Of a stretch of DNA of 5,594 nucleotides, positions 1 through 5,594 are shown piece by piece. The first letter of the stretch is position 1. Every line of letters begins with the position of its first letter. The DNA lies in assembly GCA_017960415.1 (NCBI GenBank), contig JAGCZE010000184.1, positions 1-5,594 on the forward strand, in the 5' to 3' direction. The translations under genes were made by a program, and so were the position numbers. Origin of the DNA: Lachnospiraceae bacterium (GTDB lineage: Bacteria > Bacillota_A > Clostridia > Lachnospirales > Lachnospiraceae). The notes under the pieces are model-generated. The model saw nothing but the letters and a program-made list of their open reading frames with translations. It did not search any database and was not told the origin of the DNA.

Positions 1-2066
1 ACTCTTACACTGTAGAGGGCGCGGTAAATGTCATCACGGCAAATATCACATTCGCACCCGCAGACGGTGACGCATTCGGTCTCAATGACTGGTGCGGCTA
101 CGGCGTGGTTGTAAATCACGTGGACGGCAGCAAGTCCTATTACCAGTACGGCGGCGCACAGGTAAGCTGGGGCTGGGATGCTGACGGCGACAGTGCCGAG
201 GATTCCTATGGCGTAAACGGCGGAACATGGCTCGGCAATGCCGATCTTGAGAACCTTACCGCTACGATCGGTATCCCCGCAGAGCAGGGCGCGGTTGTAG
301 ATTTCATCGTAACATCATGGGATTCATACGCAGGAAAGCAGTTCTCGGTTGAAGTTACCGAGGGCGGCGACGCTACCGTAAGCGGCGGCGTAAAGTATGT
401 GGACGGCTCAACACCCGGCTCATCATATACAGTAGCAAGTGACTGCAATTCCGTGCTTGTTGATATTGAATATCTCGCTGCAGACGGCGACGCATTCAGC
501 TACAATGACTGGTGCTCGAACGGCATCGTTGTTACCCATCCCGACGGCAGCAAGTCCTACTATCAGTGGGGCGGCGCTCAGGTTAGCTGGGGCTGGGACG
601 CTGACGGCGACGGAGCAGAGGAAGTAAGCGACGGCGCAGCAGGCAAGAACTGGGTTGGTTCGGTTGATTCGACCTCCCTTCGCGGAACTCTGATGGTTCC
701 CGCAGGAAAAGACGACGTGATCGACGTTATCGCGCTCGGCTGGGATTCCTACGCAGGAACACAGTTCGTAGTAAGACATTATACTGAGAGCGGCGTGATC
801 GTAGGTGAGGTTTCGGAGGCTACACTCAGCATCAACAACGCTGAATGGTCCGATACCGGCGCAGTTATCACCACCACTCCCGTTAAGGGCAACGGCTCTT
901 ACATGGTAAAGGCAGAGCTTCCCGCAGCTCTCGGCAGCGGACAGTTCGAGTGCCTTACACTTCCCAACGGTGAGGCGATCTTTGGACCTACCTACACCGT
1001 AACAATTGACAAGATCGTATTAAACGGCGAGGAGATCGCCCTTCAGGGCACCTCCTACACCTGCTCGGCAGACGGCGGCGGAATCGATACCCGCGTAAAC
1101 CTCTACAATGAGTGGAACAATCCTGATTTTGAAGCAGTAAACGGCAAGGGCTACATTGACAACCGTACCGCAGGTGATGCTGCTACAGCTACCGCAAGAC
1201 TTCTCACACCCGAGCAGGTTGCGGCTATCCAGACACTTGAAGTTTACTTCACCGTTGCAGGCGCATTTGAGAATATGGCAAGCGCTGAGCCCGCAGGCTC
1301 GAACGCAGGCCCCGTTGATCTTGACGGAACCTACAACGCATACCTTTGCTTCCAGACACCCGCTTACTCATTCCGCAACAACTTCGATGAGCCCAGCTAC
1401 GGCCGCGGCGTGATCGCAGACGACGGAACAGAGTACTTCATGCAGGTAACCGGCTGGGATGCAGACAACAACGCGATCAAGAGAGAGGGCGTATTTACAG
1501 ACGCAGTTATCGCAGGAAACGGAACCTATACAGTATCGGTTGACGGACTTGACCTGACCGGTGATTTTGATTCACAGGATCACATGAACATGATCATGCT
1601 CTCAACCGATATCCCCAACACCGATGAGATCGTGATCAGCGATATCAGCCTCAAGGTGGACGGAAAGAGCGTAGAGCTCGGAGAGGATTCGCAGAAGCTC
1701 AACAAGGAGAGCGTAAACTACATGCAGATCCAGCTCGAGAGCGTATACAGCAAGGGTGACAACGCTCAGATCGGTGCATACACAGTACCTATGACCTCGA
1801 TGGTGATCACCTTCACCGTAAGCGGATTCAACTACGACAAGGCAGCTGAAGAGCCCCAGGCAGAAGTAACCGAGGCTCCCGCAGCAACAGAGGCTCCTAA
1901 GGCAACAGAGGCACCCGCTGCAACAGCTGCTCCTCAGACTGCAGACAATACTGCAGATACAACAACCGAGAAGAAGAGCAACACAGGTCTCATCATCGGT
2001 ATCGTTGCAGGCGTTCTGGTTGTGGCAGGCGCAGGCATCTTCTTCGCGACACGCAAGAAGAAATAA
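1..2066 (+). CDS. Repeat-containing surface protein with C-terminal membrane anchor (5' end missing)
   Basis: The reading frame is open from the first complete codon (position 3) to TAA at 2064-2066, giving 687 residues; the true start lies upstream, and the ATG at 105 falls inside a repeat and is not a start. Two tandem modules (3-344 and 423-767) share NDWC, DGSKSYYQ and GGAQVSWGWDADGD. Two divergent beta-rich modules follow (about 819-1263 and 1320-1833), each with a GNGSY or GNGTY turn and ending in FTVAG or FTVSG. Then come a Thr/Glu/Ala/Pro linker (about 1842-1980), a membrane helix of about 21 residues (1986-2048) and the basic tail TRKKK. This is the build of a protein exported and held in the membrane with its modules outside. 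I recognise no characterised family. Frequent Trp/Tyr and the sugar transporter downstream suggest glycan binding, which is inference. No catalytic motif is evident. Codon use is strongly biased (Ile is nearly all ATC), as in highly expressed genes. Confidence 0.85.
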   Translation, partial: SYTVEGAVNVITANITFAPADGDAFGLNDWCGYGVVVNHVDGSKSYYQYGGAQVSWGWDADGDSAEDSYGVNGGTWLGNADLENLTATIGIPAEQGAVVDFIVTSWDSYAGKQFSVEVTEGGDATVSGGVKYVDGSTPGSSYTVASDCNSVLVDIEYLAADGDAFSYNDWCSNGIVVTHPDGSKSYYQWGGAQVSWGWDADGDGAEEVSDGAAGKNWVGSVDSTSLRGTLMVPAGKDDVIDVIALGWDSYAGTQFVVRHYTESGVIVGEVSEATLSINNAEWSDTGAVITTTPVKGNGSYMVKAELPAALGSGQFECLTLPNGEAIFGPTYTVTIDKIVLNGEEIALQGTSYTCSADGGGIDTRVNLYNEWNNPDFEAVNGKGYIDNRTAGDAATATARLLTPEQVAAIQTLEVYFTVAGAFENMASAEPAGSNAGPVDLDGTYNAYLCFQTPAYSFRNNFDEPSYGRGVIADDGTEYFMQVTGWDADNNAIKREGVFTDAVIAGNGTYTVSVDGLDLTGDFDSQDHMNMIMLSTDIPNTDEIVISDISLKVDGKSVELGEDSQKLNKESVNYMQIQLESVYSKGDNAQIGAYTVPMTSMVITFTVSGFNYDKAAEEPQAEVTEAPAATEAPKATEAPAATAAPQTADNTADTTTEKKSNTGLIIGIVAGVLVVAGAGIFFATRKKK
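3..344 (+). repeat. Tandem protein module, copy 1
   Basis: First visible copy of a module of about 114 residues, from SYTV to WDSYAGKQF. Positions 60-191 encode 44 residues, of which 36 match the second copy 420 bases downstream (my hand count). The window edge falls almost exactly at the module start, so further copies may lie upstream. A 26-codon stretch (345-422) that does not match the tail of copy 2 separates the copies. Confidence 0.85.
423..767 (+). repeat. Tandem protein module, copy 2
   Basis: Second copy, from SYTV to WDSYAGTQF, 115 residues and one codon longer than copy 1. The conserved core at 480-611 matches 60-191 closely in both DNA and protein. The variable part lies after DADGD, where copy 2 reads DADGDGAEEVSD and copy 1 reads DADGDSAEDSYG. 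Differences in the core are largely synonymous or conservative, so the copies look like a duplication kept under selection. Confidence 0.85.
1869..1940 (+). repeat. Four 18-base units encoding a TEAPxA linker
   Basis: Units at 1869-1886, 1887-1904, 1905-1922 and 1923-1940 encode TEAPAA, TEAPKA, TEAPAA and TAAPQT. They form the core of a proline- and threonine-rich spacer that would hold the outer modules away from the membrane and through the wall. Such low-complexity units often vary in number between strains; that is general knowledge and not shown here. Confidence 0.85.
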
Positions 2067-2092
2067 GAATAATTATTGAAACATAAGTAAAA

Positions 2093-2132
2093 CGGTCTCG
2101 GTCGGGGGAAATGCTCCTCCGGCCGGGATTTT
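2093..2132 (+). terminator. Terminator-like hairpin between surface protein and permease genes
   Basis: Positions 2094-2109 pair with 2115-2130 in an uninterrupted stem of 16 pairs, five of them G-U (2106-2118, 2102-2122, 2098-2126, 2095-2129, 2094-2130), around a five-base loop AATGC (2110-2114). Four T (2129-2132) follow and four A (2089-2092) precede, the usual form of an intrinsic terminator, though the T tract is short. The stem starts 27 bases after the surface protein stop codon. No room remains for a promoter before the next ribosome binding site, which begins at 2133, so incomplete termination with readthrough into the transporter genes is the likeliest reading. An mRNA-stabilising or processing stem is the alternative. 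Confidence 0.75.
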
Positions 2133-2138
2133 GGGAGA
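2133..2138 (+). promoter_or_regulatory. Ribosome binding site that sets the permease start at 2144
   Basis: GGGAGA ends five bases before the ATG at 2144, a normal Shine-Dalgarno distance. The in-frame ATG at 2111 would add 11 residues, but it lies in the loop of the terminator-like hairpin, with its only purine run locked in the stem and directly adjacent. The 2144 start is therefore preferred. Confidence 0.75.
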
Positions 2139-2143
2139 GCAAG

Positions 2144-3619
2144 ATGGCTAAAAGAAAAGAAGTCAGCAACGGATGGACCGATAAAGTCTATTATGTGACG
2201 CGCATAAGCCTGTTATTTGCGTTCGTTCTGGTATTTTTCAGCGAGTTCAATCCTGCCAGGATATTCACGCAGATGAACAAGAACCTTTCGCTTTTAACTT
2301 CCGCGCTGTCGTATAACAGACTCGTTATCAATATCAAATACGAGATAAACCACAACTACTTTTACAAGAGCGACATCCGCAGTCTGATGAGCGCCTCGGC
2401 ACTGATGGTTGTGGGCGTAATAATAATGTCTGTGGCTGCCTGCGTATCTTTGGGCAATCTCAAGATGAAGCGCATATCAAACTATATCACTCTCGGCGGT
2501 TCGGGCGTGATCATAGGCGGTTTTTTCCAGATGCTCTCCACCTACAGGCTCTATCAGGCGATAGACGCCGAGATAGCGGGAACGGTAGGATTTAACATGG
2601 CAGTGGATACGCTGCCTACGCCGCTCTTTGTCATGCTGGGATTCGCGGTGCTGCAGCTGCTCTGCTCGGTACTCCTGATCATAGCGCAGCCCAGGCCCGA
2701 AGCAGGTGAGAGATGTGAGATGCTTACGACCTATAAGCTCTTCATCATGTTCCTGCCCTTTATCATCCTGGCATTCGTTTTCGCGTATCTGCCGCTGTAC
2801 GGATGGCGCTACGCATTCTTTGACTACAAATCGGGACCCGGAAACCTCAGCATGAACGATTTCGTCGGGTTCAAATGGTTCAAGAGTCTGGTCGACAACC
2901 CGATGACCAGAGCCGACATCATGCGCGTTATGAAGAACACGCTGATCATGAGCGGCCTGGGTATCGCTACGAGCTGGCTCGCCATGGCATTCGCGATATT
3001 CCTTTCGGAGATCAAGACAGGGTGGTTCAGGAGGATCGTACAGGTATTTACCACGATCCCGAACTTCATCAGCTGGGTTCTGGTATATGCTATCGCGTTT
3101 GCGATATTCTCAAACGAAGGCTTTATCAACAACATACTGACACAGATCACCGGAGTGGTCCACAATCATCTGTACCTGCAGGATCAGGATATGCTCTATA
3201 TCAAGATGCTTCTGTGGGGTATCTGGAAGGGCATAGGCTGGAGCGCGATCATATATATTGCGGGAATATCCGGAATAGACCAGCAGCTCTATGAGGCGGC
3301 CACGGTCGACGGCGCGGGACGTTTCCAGAAGATGAGACATGTGACCCTGCCGGGACTCCTGCCGACATACTCTGTTATGCTGCTCATGGCGGTAGCCGGA
3401 ATCTTAAGCAACGGTATGGATCAGTACCTGGTATTCTCGAATTCGTTTACTAAGAGTAACCTGGAAGTGCTCGACCTGTACGTATATAATCTGGGTATCG
3501 GCGCGGGCAAGATACCGATCTCGACGGTTATCGGTATGTTAAAGACATTAGTCAGCGTAACATTGCTTTTCTTTGCCAACGGAATATCGAAGATGGTCCG
3601 CGGCGAGAGTATCATTTAA
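2144..3619 (+). CDS. LplB-type sugar ABC transporter permease with four-helix N-terminal extension
   Basis: Membrane subunit of a binding-protein-dependent importer of the LplB/YteP family (binding-protein-dependent transport inner-membrane family), 491 residues. The family part starts near residue 196: a first helix (about 197-218), the hallmark LPLYGWRYAFFDY (216-228), and five more helices near 266-290, 305-323, 352-375, 408-430 and 457-478. The EAA loop, which docks the ATPase, reads YEAATVDGAG (383-392) with LP at 402-403. Family members are usually about 300-320 residues. Here residues 1-193 are extra and contain four hydrophobic segments (about 16-33, 81-104, 113-133, 159-181), with a polar outer loop of about 46 residues between the first two. 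The function of this extension is unknown to me. A permease of the partner family follows after 21 bases and would form the heterodimer. The substrate is probably an oligosaccharide, by family. The alternative start at 2111 is disfavoured. Confidence 0.9.
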   Translation: MAKRKEVSNGWTDKVYYVTRISLLFAFVLVFFSEFNPARIFTQMNKNLSLLTSALSYNRLVINIKYEINHNYFYKSDIRSLMSASALMVVGVIIMSVAACVSLGNLKMKRISNYITLGGSGVIIGGFFQMLSTYRLYQAIDAEIAGTVGFNMAVDTLPTPLFVMLGFAVLQLLCSVLLIIAQPRPEAGERCEMLTTYKLFIMFLPFIILAFVFAYLPLYGWRYAFFDYKSGPGNLSMNDFVGFKWFKSLVDNPMTRADIMRVMKNTLIMSGLGIATSWLAMAFAIFLSEIKTGWFRRIVQVFTTIPNFISWVLVYAIAFAIFSNEGFINNILTQITGVVHNHLYLQDQDMLYIKMLLWGIWKGIGWSAIIYIAGISGIDQQLYEAATVDGAGRFQKMRHVTLPGLLPTYSVMLLMAVAGILSNGMDQYLVFSNSFTKSNLEVLDLYVYNLGIGAGKIPISTVIGMLKTLVSVTLLFFANGISKMVRGESII

Positions 3620-3640
3620 GGGAAGGGGGACGCATTTAAT

Positions 3641-4612
3641 ATGGCTATGACAAAGCAGGAAAAACTGGATGCGAAGCTCGAAAAAGCCTATTACCGCAGG
3701 CATAAGTCGCATATTAAGCTGACGGGCGGCGATGTGGCGTTTTACATAGTGGATTACATTGTGTTCGGCTTATTCGCGTTGCTGTGCTTCTTCCCCTTCT
3801 ATTACATCTTCATAAACACCGTTTCAAACAACGAAATGGTGGCCAGAGGCGCGGTAAACTTTTATCCGATCGGATTTACCTTACAGAACTACAAGGATAT
3901 GCTGGCACTCGGAGACCTCGGGCAGGCGTTCATCGTTACGATATCGCGTACGCTGATCGGTACGGTCCTGATGGTTGTCGCTTCCGCGTTCTGCGGGTAT
4001 CTGGTTACTAAGAAGGAGATGTGGAACAGGAAATTCTGGTACAGATTCCTCGTTATCACGATGTACTTCAACGCAGGTCTGATCCCGGGATACACAAACA
4101 TGCTGATGCTGGGACTGACCGACAATTATCTGGGATACATAATCCCGGCTATCGTACAGCCCTATAACATAATACTTGTAAAAACATATATTGAATCGAT
4201 CCCTGCCGAGCTCGAGGAGAGCGCATTCATAGACGGCGCCGGATACATGACGATATTCAGGAAACTTATATGGCCGCTCTCGAAGCCGATACTTGCGACG
4301 ATCGCGATATTCGGCGCGGTGGGACACTGGAACTCATTCATGGATTCGGTAATAAACATGCAGAACTCACCGAATCTGCATACCTTACAGCATAAGCTGT
4401 ATATCTGGCTCAATCAGTCGAACAATATCGCATCGACGATAAGCACCGCGCGAAGTGCCGATGAGATGGCGGCCATCGTAAATAAACTCAATTCGGGCAA
4501 GGTCATCAAGTACACCATCTCAATGGTTACGGTACTCCCGATACTTCTGGTATACCCCTGGATGCAGAAATACTTCGAAAAGGGTATAATGTTAGGCGCG
4601 GTAAAAGGTTAA
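3641..4612 (+). CDS. YtcP/LplC-type carbohydrate ABC transporter permease
   Basis: Second membrane subunit of the importer, 323 residues, close to the normal family length. Following a basic cytoplasmic N-terminus come about six helices (about 32-58, 98-122, 134-157, 163-181, 213-233 and 290-308). The EAA loop reads LEESAFIDGAGY (191-202) with WP at 211-212. GHWNSFMDS (228-236) and the C-terminal KYFEKGIMLGAVKG are typical of the YtcP/LplC group. A purine-rich site AAGGGGGA at 3623-3630 lies ten bases before the ATG; the ATG at 3647 (third codon) is a less likely start. The gene follows the LplB-type permease by 21 bases and precedes the solute-binding lipoprotein by 13, so the three are probably co-transcribed. 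Unlike the upstream surface protein gene, it uses ATA isoleucine codons freely. Family knowledge points to oligosaccharide uptake; the exact sugar cannot be read from the sequence. Confidence 0.92.
   Translation: MAMTKQEKLDAKLEKAYYRRHKSHIKLTGGDVAFYIVDYIVFGLFALLCFFPFYYIFINTVSNNEMVARGAVNFYPIGFTLQNYKDMLALGDLGQAFIVTISRTLIGTVLMVVASAFCGYLVTKKEMWNRKFWYRFLVITMYFNAGLIPGYTNMLMLGLTDNYLGYIIPAIVQPYNIILVKTYIESIPAELEESAFIDGAGYMTIFRKLIWPLSKPILATIAIFGAVGHWNSFMDSVINMQNSPNLHTLQHKLYIWLNQSNNIASTISTARSADEMAAIVNKLNSGKVIKYTISMVTVLPILLVYPWMQKYFEKGIMLGAVKG
4585..4590 (+). promoter_or_regulatory. Possible -10 element inside the end of the second permease gene
   Basis: A perfect TATAAT lies 35 bases before the lipoprotein start codon, which would give a leader of about 29 bases. 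No good -35 box is found 16-18 bases upstream (the bases near 4562-4567 are ATGCAG) and there is no extended -10 TG. The same bases encode the conserved Gly-Ile-Met of the permease C-terminus, so the match may be chance. A separate promoter would fit the higher need for binding protein than for permeases. Confidence 0.2.
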
Positions 4613-4615
4613 TTT

Positions 4616-4622
4616 GGAGGAG
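4616..4622 (+). promoter_or_regulatory. Strong ribosome binding site of the solute-binding protein gene
   Basis: GGAGGAG sits just before the ATG at 4626, with the GGAGG core ending five bases from it. This is the best Shine-Dalgarno sequence of the three transporter genes and favours 4626 over the ATG two codons later at 4632. It fits a need for more binding protein than permease. Confidence 0.8.
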
Positions 4623-4625
4623 CTT

Positions 4626-5594
4626 ATGAAAATGATCAAAAAAACAGTAGCTTTTATGCTTGTCCTTGCGATGGTAATGTCGCTTGCGGCATGTACAAAA
4701 AGCGGGGATGTATCCGGACGCGGATCGGACAGCACCGGTGACGTGACCGGAACGGCTTCGGGCAAGAACGATTCTTCGGAACCCGTGGAGATCGTGGTTT
4801 ACTCGCAGCTCGCGAACTATTCGGGAGAGCAGCAGGGCTGGTCGGCAAAGCTGCTTTTGGAAAAGTTCAATGTAAGACTTACGATCGTTCCCCATACGGA
4901 CGGCGTGTTCGATACGCGTATGGAATCCGGAAATCTCGGTGATATCGTGGTATTCGGTTCCACAGGCAACGATTACAAGCGTGCGGTAAAGAGCGGAATG
5001 CTGCTTGACTGGAACAAGTATGACCTGCTCAATACATACGGCAAGGATATGAGAGATACCATGGGACAGGCTCTTGCGTCAAACCGTGCCCTGACCTCAA
5101 CCATAACAGACGGTGCGAGCGACGCGCTCTACGGTTTCGGACATTCCGTGGCTTCTTCGAACGAATCGCACGAGCAGTTCTTCTATACCTGGGATATCCG
5201 CTGGGATCTGTACAAGCAGCTCGGATACCCTGTAGTAAAGAATCTCGATGATCTCGTAACTCTTTTTGAGCAGATGAAGCAGATCTGCCCCACCGACGAG
5301 AACGGCAATCCTACCTATGCAGCATCACTCTGGCCCGACTGGGACGGAAACATGGTAATGTATGTCAAGGCCTTCGCGACCGCTTACTGGGGCTATGATG
5401 AGATGCAGCTGGGCATATACGATCCCGATACCGGCATAATGCATGACGCACTCGAACCCGACGGACCGTATCTGACTTCGCTGAAGTTCTTCAATACGCT
5501 TTATCAGAAGGGCCTCTTAGACCCCAACTCGATGACTCAGACCTACCCCGAGATGATCGAAAAAATGAAGGTCGGGGGCGTCTTCATCTCGATC
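4626..5594 (+). CDS. Solute-binding lipoprotein of the sugar ABC transporter (3' end missing)
   Basis: The frame is open to the window edge, giving 323 residues with no stop. The N-terminus is a lipoprotein signal: KMIKK, a hydrophobic run, then the lipobox LAAC (20-23) with Cys23 as the lipidated residue. A flexible Ser/Gly/Asp/Thr stretch (about 24-50) follows, then EIVVYSQL (54-61), the usual first strand of family 1 extracellular solute-binding proteins. GDIVVFGS (about 104-111) and the segment with YTWDIRWDLYKQLGYP (about 189-204) resemble LplA/YtcQ-type proteins, which bind oligosaccharides outside the membrane and deliver them to the LplB/YtcP-type permeases. Family members are usually about 500-560 residues, so roughly 180-240 residues are probably missing. 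The ligand cannot be named. Placing the binding protein after both permeases is a common order in this family. Confidence 0.9.
   Translation, partial: MKMIKKTVAFMLVLAMVMSLAACTKSGDVSGRGSDSTGDVTGTASGKNDSSEPVEIVVYSQLANYSGEQQGWSAKLLLEKFNVRLTIVPHTDGVFDTRMESGNLGDIVVFGSTGNDYKRAVKSGMLLDWNKYDLLNTYGKDMRDTMGQALASNRALTSTITDGASDALYGFGHSVASSNESHEQFFYTWDIRWDLYKQLGYPVVKNLDDLVTLFEQMKQICPTDENGNPTYAASLWPDWDGNMVMYVKAFATAYWGYDEMQLGIYDPDTGIMHDALEPDGPYLTSLKFFNTLYQKGLLDPNSMTQTYPEMIEKMKVGGVFISI

Noticed and set aside
105..107. ATG as start of the surface protein
   Set aside because: The frame is open to the left edge, the residues before it match the same part of repeat copy 2, and there is no signal peptide after it.
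591..626. A true dockerin domain
   Set aside because: Only one loop-like motif per module, no paired second loop and no dockerin helices; the motif sits inside a larger beta-rich repeat.
206..779. Minus-strand and alternate-frame open frames across the repeat region (206-448, 423-779, 439-627)
   Set aside because: They overlap the conserved repeat coding frame, have no ribosome binding sites that I can see, and encode no recognisable motifs; they are by-products of the biased codon use.
2067..2092. Promoter in the AT-rich stretch after the surface protein gene (TTGAAA at 2076-2081)
   Set aside because: The expected -10 region (about 2099-2104) is CGGTCG inside the GC-rich stem, and no other -35/-10 pair with proper spacing is seen.
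2111..2143. Earlier in-frame ATG giving an 11-residue longer permease
   Set aside because: It lies in the loop of the terminator-like hairpin with no free, properly spaced ribosome binding site, whereas the ATG at 2144 has GGGAGA five bases upstream.
3881..4895. Minus-strand frames across the second permease and lipoprotein start (3881-4327, 3889-4125, 4162-4413, 4527-4895)
   Set aside because: They lie opposite genes with clear family hallmarks and give unrecognisable, Arg- or Ser-rich proteins.
1..5594. CRISPR array, transposon ends, tRNA or riboswitch
   Set aside because: The only repeats are in-frame protein modules, no short spaced direct repeats or terminal inverted repeats are seen, and the gaps between genes are at most 77 bases.

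Overview
The window reads as chromosomal DNA of a Gram-positive anaerobe of the Clostridia. Gut or rumen Oscillospiraceae/Lachnospiraceae (a Ruminococcus-like organism) is my best guess. This rests on roughly balanced base composition, strong purine-rich ribosome binding sites, a lipoprotein with a Gram-positive style lipobox, a surface protein with a Thr/Glu/Ala/Pro linker and a C-terminal membrane anchor, and an LplA/LplB/YtcP-type sugar ABC transporter. The taxonomic call is inference; there is no marker gene here.

All genes lie on the + strand. (1) Positions 1-2066 hold the 3' part of a large exported surface protein. It has two tandem copies of an aromatic-rich module of about 115 residues (period 420 bases), then two more divergent beta-rich modules, a TEAPxA hexapeptide linker, one transmembrane helix and a basic tail. 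I do not recognise a named family; carbohydrate binding is a guess from architecture and neighbours. (2) Positions 2067-2143 contain a strong GC-rich hairpin followed by four T, directly abutting the ribosome binding site of the next gene. It is probably a leaky terminator or attenuator. (3) Positions 2144-3619 encode an LplB-type permease with an unusual N-terminal extension of about 190 residues and four predicted membrane helices. (4) Positions 3641-4612 encode the partner YtcP/LplC-type permease. (5) From 4626 to the right edge runs the start of a solute-binding lipoprotein, cut by the window end.

The three transporter genes are separated by 21 and 13 bases and very likely form one operon for uptake of an oligosaccharide. 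No ATPase gene is visible; systems of this family commonly borrow a shared MsmX/MsmK-type ATPase encoded elsewhere. The surface protein upstream may collect or hold the polysaccharide at the cell surface, with the hairpin letting it be expressed much more strongly than the membrane permeases. Its codon use (no ATA isoleucine codons that I could find, against many in the permeases) supports that idea.

The least ordinary parts are the repeat-built surface protein, the extra four-helix domain on the first permease, and the terminator-like hairpin between them. No mobile element, CRISPR array, tRNA or rRNA is seen, and no gap longer than 300 bases lacks a gene.
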